From the NCBI GenBank assembly GCA_902578515.1, contig CACHDH010000005.1, forward strand, positions 1-32,820: a DNA stretch of 32,820 nt, given 5' to 3'. Both the position numbers and the translations under genes were made by a program. Source of the stretch: an uncultured marine group I thaumarchaeote. Lineage in GTDB: Archaea; Thermoproteota; Nitrososphaeria; Nitrososphaerales; Nitrosopumilaceae. Shown here piece by piece: positions 18,894 through 27,447 of the stretch. The notes below the pieces were generated by a model. It was not told where the DNA came from and ran no database searches. It saw only the letters and a list, made by a program, of their open reading frames with translations. Numbering within the stretch: the stretch's first letter is position 1; every line of letters begins with the position of its first letter.

Positions 18894-19040
18894 CTATCGA
18901 ATTATTTCCTTAAGCATCGAGTTTTGTTGGTATCGAGCATTTTTGAGCATGAATTTCAGGAACCTAATTTCTGATTTTATTAATTTGACCTCAATTTTGA
19001 CTAGGTCCTTTCGTAATTCATCAGGGTTTTTCTCTGGCAT
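18894..19040 (-). CDS. 48-aa charged helical small protein
   Basis: Minus-strand ATG at 19040 to TAG at 18894: MPEKNPDELRKDLVKIEVKLIKSEIRFLKFMLKNARYQQNSMLKEIIR; heptad-like, below the ORF-track cutoff. Confidence 0.5.
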   Translation of the reverse strand: MPEKNPDELRKDLVKIEVKLIKSEIRFLKFMLKNARYQQNSMLKEIIR

Positions 19041-19137
19041 AATGAAATATTATGGCATAAAATAAAAAAACGATCAAGTTATGGATTTCTGACTTAATTA
19101 TTGTAATTTTCTGACACGATGGAATTCTATCTATTGT

Positions 19138-19145
19138 CTTAAATT
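19138..19145 (+). promoter_or_regulatory. TATA-like box CTTAAATT upstream of tRNA-Pro
   Basis: Centred about 25 nt upstream of the tRNA 5' end. Confidence 0.4.
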
Positions 19146-19166
19146 GGGCAATTGTTTTTGTTTGCT

Positions 19167-19240
19167 GGGAGCGTGGTCTAGCTTGGTATGATTCTGCGTT
19201 TGGGACGCAGAGGTCGCGCGTTCGAATCTCGCCGCTCCCA
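19167..19240 (+). tRNA. tRNA-Pro (anticodon UGG)
   Basis: GGGAGCG/CGCTCCC acceptor, CTGCG-TTTGGGA-CGCAG anticodon arm (TGG), TTCGAAT T-loop, A discriminator; no encoded CCA. Confidence 0.95.
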
Positions 19241-19246
19241 TTTTTT
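19241..19246 (+). terminator. T6 tract after tRNA-Pro
   Basis: TTTTTT directly after the tRNA; oligo-T is the usual archaeal termination signal. Confidence 0.5.
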
Positions 19247-19289
19247 GTTCTTGAAGTAATTCATCGGTATTTAGAATAGAATATTAACA

Positions 19290-19817
19290 ATGACTGGCAA
19301 TTTTTTATTAATGCACCTTAATGTTCTCATGTTAAAGCAAGATGATCCTAGAAAATGTAGTGCTGCTAAATTAGTAAAATTCAATCTGGCAAAGCCTGTT
19401 ATACGAACAACATCACGCACATTGGTTTTGAATCCATTTTCAAAAAAAATATTATTAAAATCAGATAGGAAACTCGTTCATTCCGTTACTGGGATTGACT
19501 GTTCGTGGAATCTTGCTGTTCCAGCGTTTAAAAAACCGTTTACTGGTGTAGCACGAAAGCTTCCACCGTTATTGGCAGGAAATCCAATTAACTATTCGAA
19601 ATTAAATAAGCTGACCACTGTGGAAGCATTAGCTGGCGCTGTGTATATTCTGGGTGAATCAGAACTAACGCATACGCTTCTTCAGAAATTCAAATGGGGA
19701 CCCACATTCTTTGCACTAAATGAGAACCTACTTGGAGAATACTCAAAAGCCAAGTCTGAATCTGAGATTCTTGAGATTAGCCATGAATATGGGCTCACCG
19801 ATGCTCAGTTTATGTGA
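19290..19817 (+). CDS. tsr3: Tsr3-like rRNA aminocarboxypropyltransferase (DUF367)
   Basis: 175 aa; 'QDDPRKCSAAKLVKF', 'GIDCSWN', 'RKLPPLLAGNPINYSKLNKLTTVEALAGAVYILGE', 'FKWGPTFFALNENLL'; a start at 19311 is possible. Confidence 0.92.
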   Translation: MTGNFLLMHLNVLMLKQDDPRKCSAAKLVKFNLAKPVIRTTSRTLVLNPFSKKILLKSDRKLVHSVTGIDCSWNLAVPAFKKPFTGVARKLPPLLAGNPINYSKLNKLTTVEALAGAVYILGESELTHTLLQKFKWGPTFFALNENLLGEYSKAKSESEILEISHEYGLTDAQFM

Positions 19818-19876
19818 TGTTGATCAATTTTACTAACAATTACAGATTTATTCAAGTGTAATTCAGACGCATCGAT

Positions 19877-22243
19877 ATGAGCGTGGAAACCAACTCAAGT
19901 GGACTTGTTCGAAGCCTATCCCTCTCACAGGCAATAATGATTGGTGTTGCCTCAATGATTGGTGGGGCAATCTTCGTACTAGTTGGACCTGGAATATCTG
20001 CAGCAGGACCTGCGTTAATTATCGCATTCCTTCTTAATGGAATTATTACACTATTCACTGCATTAACTTATGCTGAACTTGGTTCTGCCTTACCAGCTAC
20101 TGGTGGTGGATACAAGTGGATACGAGAAGGACTTCCTAGACCGAATGCATATCTAAGTGGATGGATGGCATGGTTTGCACATACTATTGCGGGAAGTTTA
20201 TACGCCGTAGCATTTGGAACATTTTTTGGCCATTTGTTAGAATCTGCAGAGATAATTAGCAATCCAACTGGAATTCCACTTGATAAGCTATTTGCGGCAA
20301 TAGCAATTATCATATTTGCATTTGTAAACATTAGGGGTTCATCACATACGGGAAAGGTAGGAAGTGCAATCACCTTCTCACAATTAGCCATAATTGCTGG
20401 CTTGATTGTAGCTGCGCTTGTTGCTATGACATTTACAAATCCAAATTGGCCAACTAATTTTCGAGATTTCTTTCCTAATGGAACATCTGGTCTCGTAATG
20501 GCAATGGGTCTCACATTCATAGCATTTGAGGGATATGAAATTATTGCACAAGCAGGAGATGAGATTAAAAAACCAAAGAAGAACATTCCGAAAGCAATTC
20601 TTATCTCCTTGGGAATAGTGGTTTCCGTTTACATTTTGTTTGCTTTTGTTTTTATTGGTGGACTTGATCCTTTGCAACTTGGACAACCTGCATGGGAATT
20701 CATTGGTAGCTATGGCGAACTTGGAATAATTGAAGCTGCAGAATATTATCTTCCATTTGGCGCATTAATTGTACTTGCTGGTGGATTTGTATCAACATTG
20801 GCTGCATTAAACGCGACAACATTTGCTGCCAGTCGTGTTTCCTTCGCCATGGGAAGAAACCATGATCTTCCTCCAATGTTTAACAAATTACATGAGAAAT
20901 ACCGAACACCATTTGTTTCCACAATATGTTCTGCTGTAGTCATGATGGTACTTGCGATGTCATTTGATCTAACTATGATTGCACTTGCCGCCAGTGTTAT
21001 GTTCCTATTTTTGTTTGCACAGGTTAATGCAGCCTGTATAACAATACGAAGACTTGCCAAAGAAAAAGGTCTGTCATACGGCTTTAAGACACCATTTTTT
21101 CCTCTAGTTCCAATTGTTGGGTTTGCGGTTGTTTCCATTCTTGCAGTTTACTTGCTGTTTTCACAGCCATTAAGTTGGGTAATTGCTCTTATTTGGATAG
21201 CAATTGGCTTTGTAATTTACAAACTATACACATCAAAAAAAGAGAAACAAGCTAATACTCCACTTGTTTTTACCCAAGAACCTGAAGAAAGAAAGGAGTA
21301 TAGAATCTTGGTGGTATATTCGAGGAATACAGCTAAGAAGCTTACCAAGATTGCGACAGCAATTGCTGATCAAAATGATGGTGAGATATCTTTCCTTAAC
21401 ACAATAACCATTCCAAAACAAACCCCATTATCTTTTGCAAACAAATTTGGTGAGATGGGAATAGGAGTATTTGACGAATTTAAGAAATCAATTTCCCATT
21501 CAATACGACATAGATATCTTGTCAGACTATCACATGATCCTACTGAGGCTATATTGGCTACAGCCGAAGAAGAAGGAATTAACACTATGTTGGTTGATTT
21601 CTCATTCTTGCGCAATAACAGAAAATTGTTATCGTTGTCTACATGTGACATAATCGGTGTAACGCCAGGAAGGGACTTTGAGAAGGACATCTCTAACATA
21701 ATTATTTCATATGATAGGGGTCGTCATTCAAACCTTGGACTTGAAATTGCCCACGCAATCTCACTCGATTACAAAAGTAAGATAAGGGTAGTTCGTGGAA
21801 TAACACAGTCACCAGAAGTGGAACAGGAGATTGTTAGCAGGATTAATGAAGTTATGTTTGATTTGGACCTCAGAAAAGTACAATTTGAGAAAGTCTATCC
21901 AAAAACCAAAAACATGCTGATATCATCTGAACTAATAAAAAATTTTAACAAGGTTAAGAATGGTATACTAGTTTTAGGTGCAGGGAACCAGGCTGATGCA
22001 GCATTTAGTCCAAAAGCGTTAGAGCTAGCCGATAAAACAACAAAGACAGTGTTAATAGTGCGTAATCATATGTTCTCTGAATTTCATACTAGATCATTTT
22101 TCAATATATTGTTACAAATAATCAAAGAAAATAAGATTCTATATCGTATTTACATTGAGATTTTGGCAGGAATTTCATTCGTAAAATCCAGGCAGAAGCT
22201 TGGAAGATATGATGAGGAATACTTTGATTCAAAACACAAGTAA
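19877..22243 (+). CDS. APC-family permease with C-terminal UspA-like cytoplasmic region
   Basis: 788 aa; N-terminal APC core 'IMIGVASMIGGAIFVLVGPGISAAGPALIIAF', 12 TM-like segments, C-terminal about 310 aa soluble. Confidence 0.88.
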   Translation: MSVETNSSGLVRSLSLSQAIMIGVASMIGGAIFVLVGPGISAAGPALIIAFLLNGIITLFTALTYAELGSALPATGGGYKWIREGLPRPNAYLSGWMAWFAHTIAGSLYAVAFGTFFGHLLESAEIISNPTGIPLDKLFAAIAIIIFAFVNIRGSSHTGKVGSAITFSQLAIIAGLIVAALVAMTFTNPNWPTNFRDFFPNGTSGLVMAMGLTFIAFEGYEIIAQAGDEIKKPKKNIPKAILISLGIVVSVYILFAFVFIGGLDPLQLGQPAWEFIGSYGELGIIEAAEYYLPFGALIVLAGGFVSTLAALNATTFAASRVSFAMGRNHDLPPMFNKLHEKYRTPFVSTICSAVVMMVLAMSFDLTMIALAASVMFLFLFAQVNAACITIRRLAKEKGLSYGFKTPFFPLVPIVGFAVVSILAVYLLFSQPLSWVIALIWIAIGFVIYKLYTSKKEKQANTPLVFTQEPEERKEYRILVVYSRNTAKKLTKIATAIADQNDGEISFLNTITIPKQTPLSFANKFGEMGIGVFDEFKKSISHSIRHRYLVRLSHDPTEAILATAEEEGINTMLVDFSFLRNNRKLLSLSTCDIIGVTPGRDFEKDISNIIISYDRGRHSNLGLEIAHAISLDYKSKIRVVRGITQSPEVEQEIVSRINEVMFDLDLRKVQFEKVYPKTKNMLISSELIKNFNKVKNGILVLGAGNQADAAFSPKALELADKTTKTVLIVRNHMFSEFHTRSFFNILLQIIKENKILYRIYIEILAGISFVKSRQKLGRYDEEYFDSKHK

Positions 22244-22274
22244 TGTTGAAATTACTGATTGAATTAACATAACT

Positions 22275-22562
22275 AAGTGTGAGCTGGTGGACGACATGCT
22301 GCTACGGCAGAGGAAACTCCTCCCTTCATACAGGAAGTGTGATCTGTAGATGGATAGTCAGAGATGGCTGGCAACAGAACAGAAAACAATCCCATCTGGA
22401 GTGTACAGTGATGGTAATGCCTGAGGTTTCCAGAGACGGAATGAAAATCTGTCCCACACGAAGCAAGGTCAAAACGAACCGTATGTTCCTGTACTAGGTT
22501 CAGGTAGACCGCAAAGCGAAATATCGTTAAAACAGAAGGAGGGTTACGGCTAGCACTCACTT
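22275..22562 (+). ncRNA. rnpB: RNase P RNA
   Basis: CR-I 'GAGGAAACTCCTCCC', CR-II/III-like 'GGCAACAGAACAGAAAACA', 'GAAGCAAGGTCAAAACG' (CR-IV), 'GGTTCAGGTAGACCGC', CR-V 'ACAGAAGGAGGGTTACGG'; P4 pairs AAC(U)CCUCC (22315-22323) with GGAGGGUU (22538-22545), leaving the conserved bulged U at 22318; P1 AAGTG (22275-22279) with CACTT (22558-22562). Confidence 0.93.
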
Positions 22563-23844
22563 ACTCTTTTGGCTCAAAACCTTTTGGCAGTGCACCACGT
22601 TTACTATCTGGTTTGTCTTCAGTTTTTTCTTCAACTTGTGGTTTTTCTTCATCATAGTAACTTCTATGTTGATTATAATCTTCCAGACCTGTTACTTGTG
22701 CTTCTCCTCTAACAGTTTGGTATCCACCTGCGCTTGCACTGGTTTGATAACCAGTAAGTTGTGATGGATCAATGCCTTTTTGTTCATAATGTCCTTTTTC
22801 TTTATCTAGTTTTCTTTTACTTATCATCATCATAGCAGCACCACCTGCAGCTGCCGCACCAGCCATTCCATAGAGGATAAATGCTGGGAATTCTCCAGAT
22901 GATGTTGATGCATATCCTTCAGGTGCATTTGGTGTAACACCAAAAATTTCTGAAGTTCCTAAGACATCTCTATTTGCAAATCCAAGTATATCGATACTTG
23001 CATTACCGGATGACTCAAAGCTTGATACTCTGTATGTTTTATCGATTGTAACTGTTCCTTCACGTACCTGTTCTCTTATCAAACCTTCTCGTAGACTACT
23101 TTCACCCATTGTAAATGAGGAAATTACAGAGCCTGTTTGAAATCCATGCTGTGCAGCATCTACACCTATTCCAGTTGGATCAAACAAAAAGTGCCAGTTA
23201 CCAATTGGTTGTTCTTTTATTTCATCTCCATTCATTAGTCTAGTGGACATAATTTCTGCCGCATCACTAGCCTTCATTGACAATGCCAAAGATGGTGTAA
23301 ATCTTTCAAACGTTGAGATTGGTAAGTTGATTTCAACATCGCCATATGCTGGTGTATTTATCACAACAGGTCCAACAGCGCCAAATCCTCTCCAATCCAC
23401 ATCTATCAAAGTTGGATCGTTTCCAGAACCAGCTTTAATTACAAAATTCTGAATTGTAGGATGCAATACTATAGTATAATCTACTGACATGCTTGTACTT
23501 CTTCCAGTCATTACTGTTCTGTAATCTACGGTAAGGTCAGTAATCTGAGCTTGGCTGCCCTTTGAAAGAATGTACGAATTTATTTTTGAAATTAATGACT
23601 GTACTCCTGGGTTTGATGAATCAGCAGAAAACGACATCTCTTTTTTTAGACCATTCATCTCAGTAAGGTTTCCACCATCTGAATAGTCTATGTTAATGGA
23701 TCGTTGGTATGTCATCTTAGCAACAGCTGTATCTGAGGTAGGCTCAATTGTGACTTCCAGTTGTGATGATGCAAAAACAGGAGATATACCACTAATAGCT
23801 ATAAAAATCGATAAAAATGCAATAATTACTATAGACTTCTTCAA
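22561..23844 (-). CDS. secreted/surface protein with signal peptide, large extracellular region, one C-terminal TM and cytoplasmic tail
   Basis: 427 aa; signal-like MKKSIVIIAFLSIFIAISGISPVFA, TM 'FPAFILYGMAGAAAAGGAAMMMI', charged tail; TTG start. Confidence 0.8.
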   Translation of the reverse strand: MKKSIVIIAFLSIFIAISGISPVFASSQLEVTIEPTSDTAVAKMTYQRSINIDYSDGGNLTEMNGLKKEMSFSADSSNPGVQSLISKINSYILSKGSQAQITDLTVDYRTVMTGRSTSMSVDYTIVLHPTIQNFVIKAGSGNDPTLIDVDWRGFGAVGPVVINTPAYGDVEINLPISTFERFTPSLALSMKASDAAEIMSTRLMNGDEIKEQPIGNWHFLFDPTGIGVDAAQHGFQTGSVISSFTMGESSLREGLIREQVREGTVTIDKTYRVSSFESSGNASIDILGFANRDVLGTSEIFGVTPNAPEGYASTSSGEFPAFILYGMAGAAAAGGAAMMMISKRKLDKEKGHYEQKGIDPSQLTGYQTSASAGGYQTVRGEAQVTGLEDYNQHRSYYDEEKPQVEEKTEDKPDSKRGALPKGFEPKE

Positions 23845-23936
23845 TACGTACTTTTACTTGTTGTATCTTTAATTAATTTTACCCAAAAAACTACGTGAGA
23901 AATGAAAGGGTAATATTGGTAGCATGTTTTTGCTAA

Positions 23937-24878
23937 ATGGTTCTAGGAGATAAAAAATTGATTACAATACTTGCTGGCGGGTCTGGTTCGGTTAAACTAG
24001 TGCGTGGATTAGCTACCCATAGGTCAGACATCAATGTGATTACTAATGTTGGCGATAATTACTGGCTTTATGGTATGTATATCTGTCCTGACATTGATAC
24101 TATTACTTATGGTTTATCCGATTTACTTGATCAAGATAAGGGCTGGGGAATAAAAAAAGATACATTTGGATTTTTACGACAGATGGAAATTTTTGGAGAA
24201 GAGACGTGGTTTAGAATAGGTGATAGGGATACAGCTACACATCTTACTAGAACTAATATGTTAAAAAATGGAAAAAGTTTGAGTGATATTACAAAATGGA
24301 TGTCTGAAAAATTTGCAATTGAAATTAAAATATTACCAATAACTGACAATTCAGTCGAAACCAGAATTATAACAGACAAGGGTGATTTGCATCTTCAAGA
24401 ATTTTGGGTTAAGCATAGAGGCATGGATGAAGTAAAAGGAATTGAATATCAGGGAGCAGACAAGGCACGACCAAATCCCGACGCAGTAAGCGCAATTCAT
24501 GATTCTAGTCTAATCGTTATTGCACCTGGCAATCCGCTTACTAGTATAGGACCAATGTTAGCAATCAAAGGAATAAGAAAAGAATTAGCAAAAAAGAAAA
24601 ACAAAGTTGTTGCTGTAAGTCCAATAATTGGCAATGCTGCTATTAGTGGACCAACAGGCAAGTACATGGAAGCAGCTGGAATTGAAGTATCAGCTGTAGG
24701 AATCGCAAAGATGTATGCAGATGTATGTTCAAACTTGATTATAGACACTAAAGATCGTAAGCAAATAAAACAGATTGAGTCATTGAACATAAATGTACAT
24801 GATACAAAAATCAAAATGACAAACAAGCAAGCTGAAGATGCACTTGGCGCATCCATTCTAAAACAGTTTCATGCATAA
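23937..24878 (+). CDS. cofD: 2-phospho-L-lactate transferase (F420 biosynthesis)
   Basis: 313 aa; 'LAGGSGSVKLVRGL', 'NVGDNYWLYGMYICPDIDTITYGLSDL', 'IAPGNPLTSIGPML'. Confidence 0.95.
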   Translation: MVLGDKKLITILAGGSGSVKLVRGLATHRSDINVITNVGDNYWLYGMYICPDIDTITYGLSDLLDQDKGWGIKKDTFGFLRQMEIFGEETWFRIGDRDTATHLTRTNMLKNGKSLSDITKWMSEKFAIEIKILPITDNSVETRIITDKGDLHLQEFWVKHRGMDEVKGIEYQGADKARPNPDAVSAIHDSSLIVIAPGNPLTSIGPMLAIKGIRKELAKKKNKVVAVSPIIGNAAISGPTGKYMEAAGIEVSAVGIAKMYADVCSNLIIDTKDRKQIKQIESLNINVHDTKIKMTNKQAEDALGASILKQFHA

Positions 24879-25506
24879 GTTGAAAACTTCCGCAATTATT
24901 CCAGTCAAAACATTTTCTAAAGCTAAAACAAGGTTAAATTTACAACCGGATTGTAAGGAAGAAATATGTAGTTTAATGTTACAGGAGGTTCTTAGGACTG
25001 TTTCTGATTGTAAAATTGTTAATCAAATAGTACTAGTAACGAAAGATGAAGATGCTTTAAAGATTGGTAAACAATTTAACGCTGTAGGAATTTTCGATGA
25101 TGAATTAGGAGTTAATAACGCAATAAATTTAGCTGACGAATATCTCTCTGACAAAAATTTTGATTGCTCAGTAATATTTCCACAAGACATACCAACAATG
25201 ACATCTACCGACATTGAGACATTGTTAGGTTTTATCAAATCCACAAACTCTGTAATTATTGTTCCCTCAAGACAGTTTAATGGAACTAATGCATTAGTTA
25301 GATGCCCTTCAGGTTTAATGCAGACAAAATATGATTTGGGTAGTTATACACATCAAATAGACGCAGCAAGAACACGAACTAACAATATATCAATTGCACT
25401 GATTCGTAGAATGATGCTTGATATTGATGACGAATCTGATCTTGCATTTATGCTAAAGCAAAATAGCAAACATGGTTTTTGTAATAAAATTGCATCATAC
25501 TTCTAG
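24871..25506 (+). CDS. cofC: 2-phospho-L-lactate guanylyltransferase (F420 biosynthesis)
   Basis: 211 aa; 'AIIPVKTFSKAKTRL', 'VIFPQDIPTMTSTDIETLL'; 8-bp overlap with cofD. Confidence 0.9.
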   Translation: MHKLKTSAIIPVKTFSKAKTRLNLQPDCKEEICSLMLQEVLRTVSDCKIVNQIVLVTKDEDALKIGKQFNAVGIFDDELGVNNAINLADEYLSDKNFDCSVIFPQDIPTMTSTDIETLLGFIKSTNSVIIVPSRQFNGTNALVRCPSGLMQTKYDLGSYTHQIDAARTRTNNISIALIRRMMLDIDDESDLAFMLKQNSKHGFCNKIASYF

Positions 25507-26484
25507 TTCATGTTTTTTTGAGTATACATAATTTAATGCCAAAACTGCAACTGATATTATTCCAGTAACCACAAGTATTATCTCAACTGTACTCAACAAT
25601 GAATGCTCGAATGCACTGGTAATGGAAATTTGGTTGATGTCAGCCACGATATATCCATACGAATAAACAAAGTAGTTTGTTGCCCAATGAATCAATACAG
25701 CTGGCGCAAGACCATACCTGTAGTATACCCATCCAATTATAATTCCGCTTGCAACTGCCTGCGCTAATTTTCCACTACTCCACGATTGATCTGAAAAAAT
25801 ATGTGCAGCGCCAAAGAGTATTCCCACTATTACAATTACAGTCAATGCCTTCTTTGTGCTTACATTGCGTAGATTTTTCCATGGCCACCATAATGATTTT
25901 CCAAAAAGTTTTAGTGATGACCCATAAGAGTATAGGGCAAAAAGAGGAACACCTATCAGTATAACTCTGAAGCCAATTTCTTCTATAATAGGCGCAAGCG
26001 ATATATCAAAAAATTGTATCAGTTGGTTTGGGGCTTCCGGTTGCTCAATAGGAATACCAAGAAGTTCTTGCACGCCAATTATTCCAGCTGAAACAATCAC
26101 TAAAATCGAGAACCATTTGATTGTGGTAACAATGTAGTTGTCTTGTATTTTGTATTTGCCCTCTGTGATCATTGATTGTAACACAGAAACAAAATTGGTT
26201 TTTGGACCAAAAAGTGCAATTGTAAAAATAATCAAAAACACACACCATATAACAGCGAATCCATCTCCTAGCTCAAATTCCATTGTAGCCTCAAAGCCTA
26301 TACCAGCAAGAAAAATGCTAAGACTATCCATGGGGTATTCATATGTCACATCATCTCCTATTCCCGAATTGAAAACCAAGTACATTCCAGTTGGAAATGA
26401 TATCACCATCAAACAAAAAATCACTGATATCAATGCAGTGTGCGGTATTGCCAACCCTTGCAAAATTTTATTCTGCGTTGACAC
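25495..26484 (-). CDS. CPBP-family intramembrane metalloprotease
   Basis: 329 aa multi-TM; 'APIIEEIGFRVILIG', 'FGAAHI', 'VLIHWATNYFVY'. Confidence 0.88.
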   Translation of the reverse strand: MSTQNKILQGLAIPHTALISVIFCLMVISFPTGMYLVFNSGIGDDVTYEYPMDSLSIFLAGIGFEATMEFELGDGFAVIWCVFLIIFTIALFGPKTNFVSVLQSMITEGKYKIQDNYIVTTIKWFSILVIVSAGIIGVQELLGIPIEQPEAPNQLIQFFDISLAPIIEEIGFRVILIGVPLFALYSYGSSLKLFGKSLWWPWKNLRNVSTKKALTVIVIVGILFGAAHIFSDQSWSSGKLAQAVASGIIIGWVYYRYGLAPAVLIHWATNYFVYSYGYIVADINQISITSAFEHSLLSTVEIILVVTGIISVAVLALNYVYSKKHELEV

Positions 26485-26490
26485 TTTTTT

Positions 26491-26817
26491 TCAGTGTAAT
26501 TCTATCGTGTCTTCTGCAAAACCAAGTCCTACTAATGTTTCTTTAATTGTATCCCTATGGTCTCCTTGTAAAAACACGTAGCCTTCTTTTGCGGTTCCAC
26601 CACAAGCATATTTGCTTTTTAGTTCCTTTGCAACATTTTCAAGATTATTGATCTTAGGATCAAGTCCTTCAATCATTGTTCCCTTTTTCTTAAAACGTCG
26701 AGTTTCAAGACGTATTATAATATGAGTACTGTCTTTGTCAAGGTCACCACAGGCGCATAAATCGTCAGGAAGTCCACAAGTATTACAAATTACCGCCATT
26801 AGTTCTAATTTCATCAT
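26491..26817 (-). CDS. SUI1/eIF1-family translation initiation factor
   Basis: 108 aa; 'CNTCGLPDDLCACG' N-terminal Zn motif, 'YACGGTAKEGYVFLQGDHRDTI'; likely start at the seventh codon (MAVICNTCG). Confidence 0.9.
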   Translation of the reverse strand: MMKLELMAVICNTCGLPDDLCACGDLDKDSTHIIIRLETRRFKKKGTMIEGLDPKINNLENVAKELKSKYACGGTAKEGYVFLQGDHRDTIKETLVGLGFAEDTIELH

Positions 26818-26906
26818 CTAGCATTATTATTAAGCCTTGTCAGCCTTGGACCAAGCAAGTTTAGGAAACACTAGGACTTTTTACAAACTAATTTAATGAT
26901 CTATTA

Positions 26907-27233
26907 TTGCCAGATGATTTGACTCAGAAAGCGATTAAAATACTACTTGGCGGCGGAACATTGCTAAGTGAACCGTGTCCATACTGTAAGGGTGTAAGAG
27001 TGATGAAGGATGGTAACGCATTGTGTGTAAATTGTGGTAAAGAGCCAGAAGGGAAGCAGGTAAAAGCACAAAGTGAGAATGAAGATTCAACTTCCACAAT
27101 ACAAACACTTGAGGGTAAACTTGAAAAATTATCTAGTCAACTTGAAAAGGAAAATGAACCAGCAAAACAGCAGGAATTGATAAAATCCATTGATTTGTTA
27201 ATAAATCTAATAGCGAAATTAAAGTCAAATTAA
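26907..27233 (+). CDS. SSSCA1/p27 autoantigen-family zinc-ribbon protein
   Basis: 108 aa; 'LLGGGTLLSEPCPYCKGVRVMKDGNALCVNCGK'; TTG start. Confidence 0.88.
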   Translation: MPDDLTQKAIKILLGGGTLLSEPCPYCKGVRVMKDGNALCVNCGKEPEGKQVKAQSENEDSTSTIQTLEGKLEKLSSQLEKENEPAKQQELIKSIDLLINLIAKLKSN

Positions 27234-27272
27234 AAAAGTTTTTATCTTTACCACTCTGCCCAAATACCAAGG

Positions 27273-27443
27273 ATGGCAGAAGGTAAAAAGAAAAACGCTC
27301 CACTCCCAGCATCTAGCGCTGGTTTACTAAGATTCTTTGAGGATGAGACCAAAGGAGTTAAGATTGATCCAAAGATTATCGTTTGCATGCCAATCAGCCT
27401 TGTTGCACTATCTTGGGCTATTGATCTTCTTCTGATTCCATAA
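27273..27443 (+). CDS. preprotein translocase subunit Sec61-beta (archaeal SecG)
   Basis: 56 aa: MAEGKKKNAPLPASSAGLLRFFEDETKGVKIDPKIIVCMPISLVALSWAIDLLLIP; absent from the ORF track (short). Confidence 0.9.
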   Translation: MAEGKKKNAPLPASSAGLLRFFEDETKGVKIDPKIIVCMPISLVALSWAIDLLLIP

Positions 27444-27447
27444 TATC

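Noticed and set aside
18859-19065. Plus-strand 68-aa ORF MTIFACRIDRLFYRI...
   Set aside because: The minus-strand 48-aa ORF in the same place has more protein-like composition; the plus ORF looks like its antisense.
20068-21699. Minus-strand ORFs under the APC permease (20068..20586, 20384..20686, 20746..21138, 21370..21699)
   Set aside because: Antisense to a clearly coding permease; the translations lack recognisable domains.
22273-22560. ORFs 22273..22560 (-) and 22279..22497 (+) as proteins
   Set aside because: They cover the RNase P RNA; the conserved RNA blocks and P4/P1 pairing explain the sequence better.
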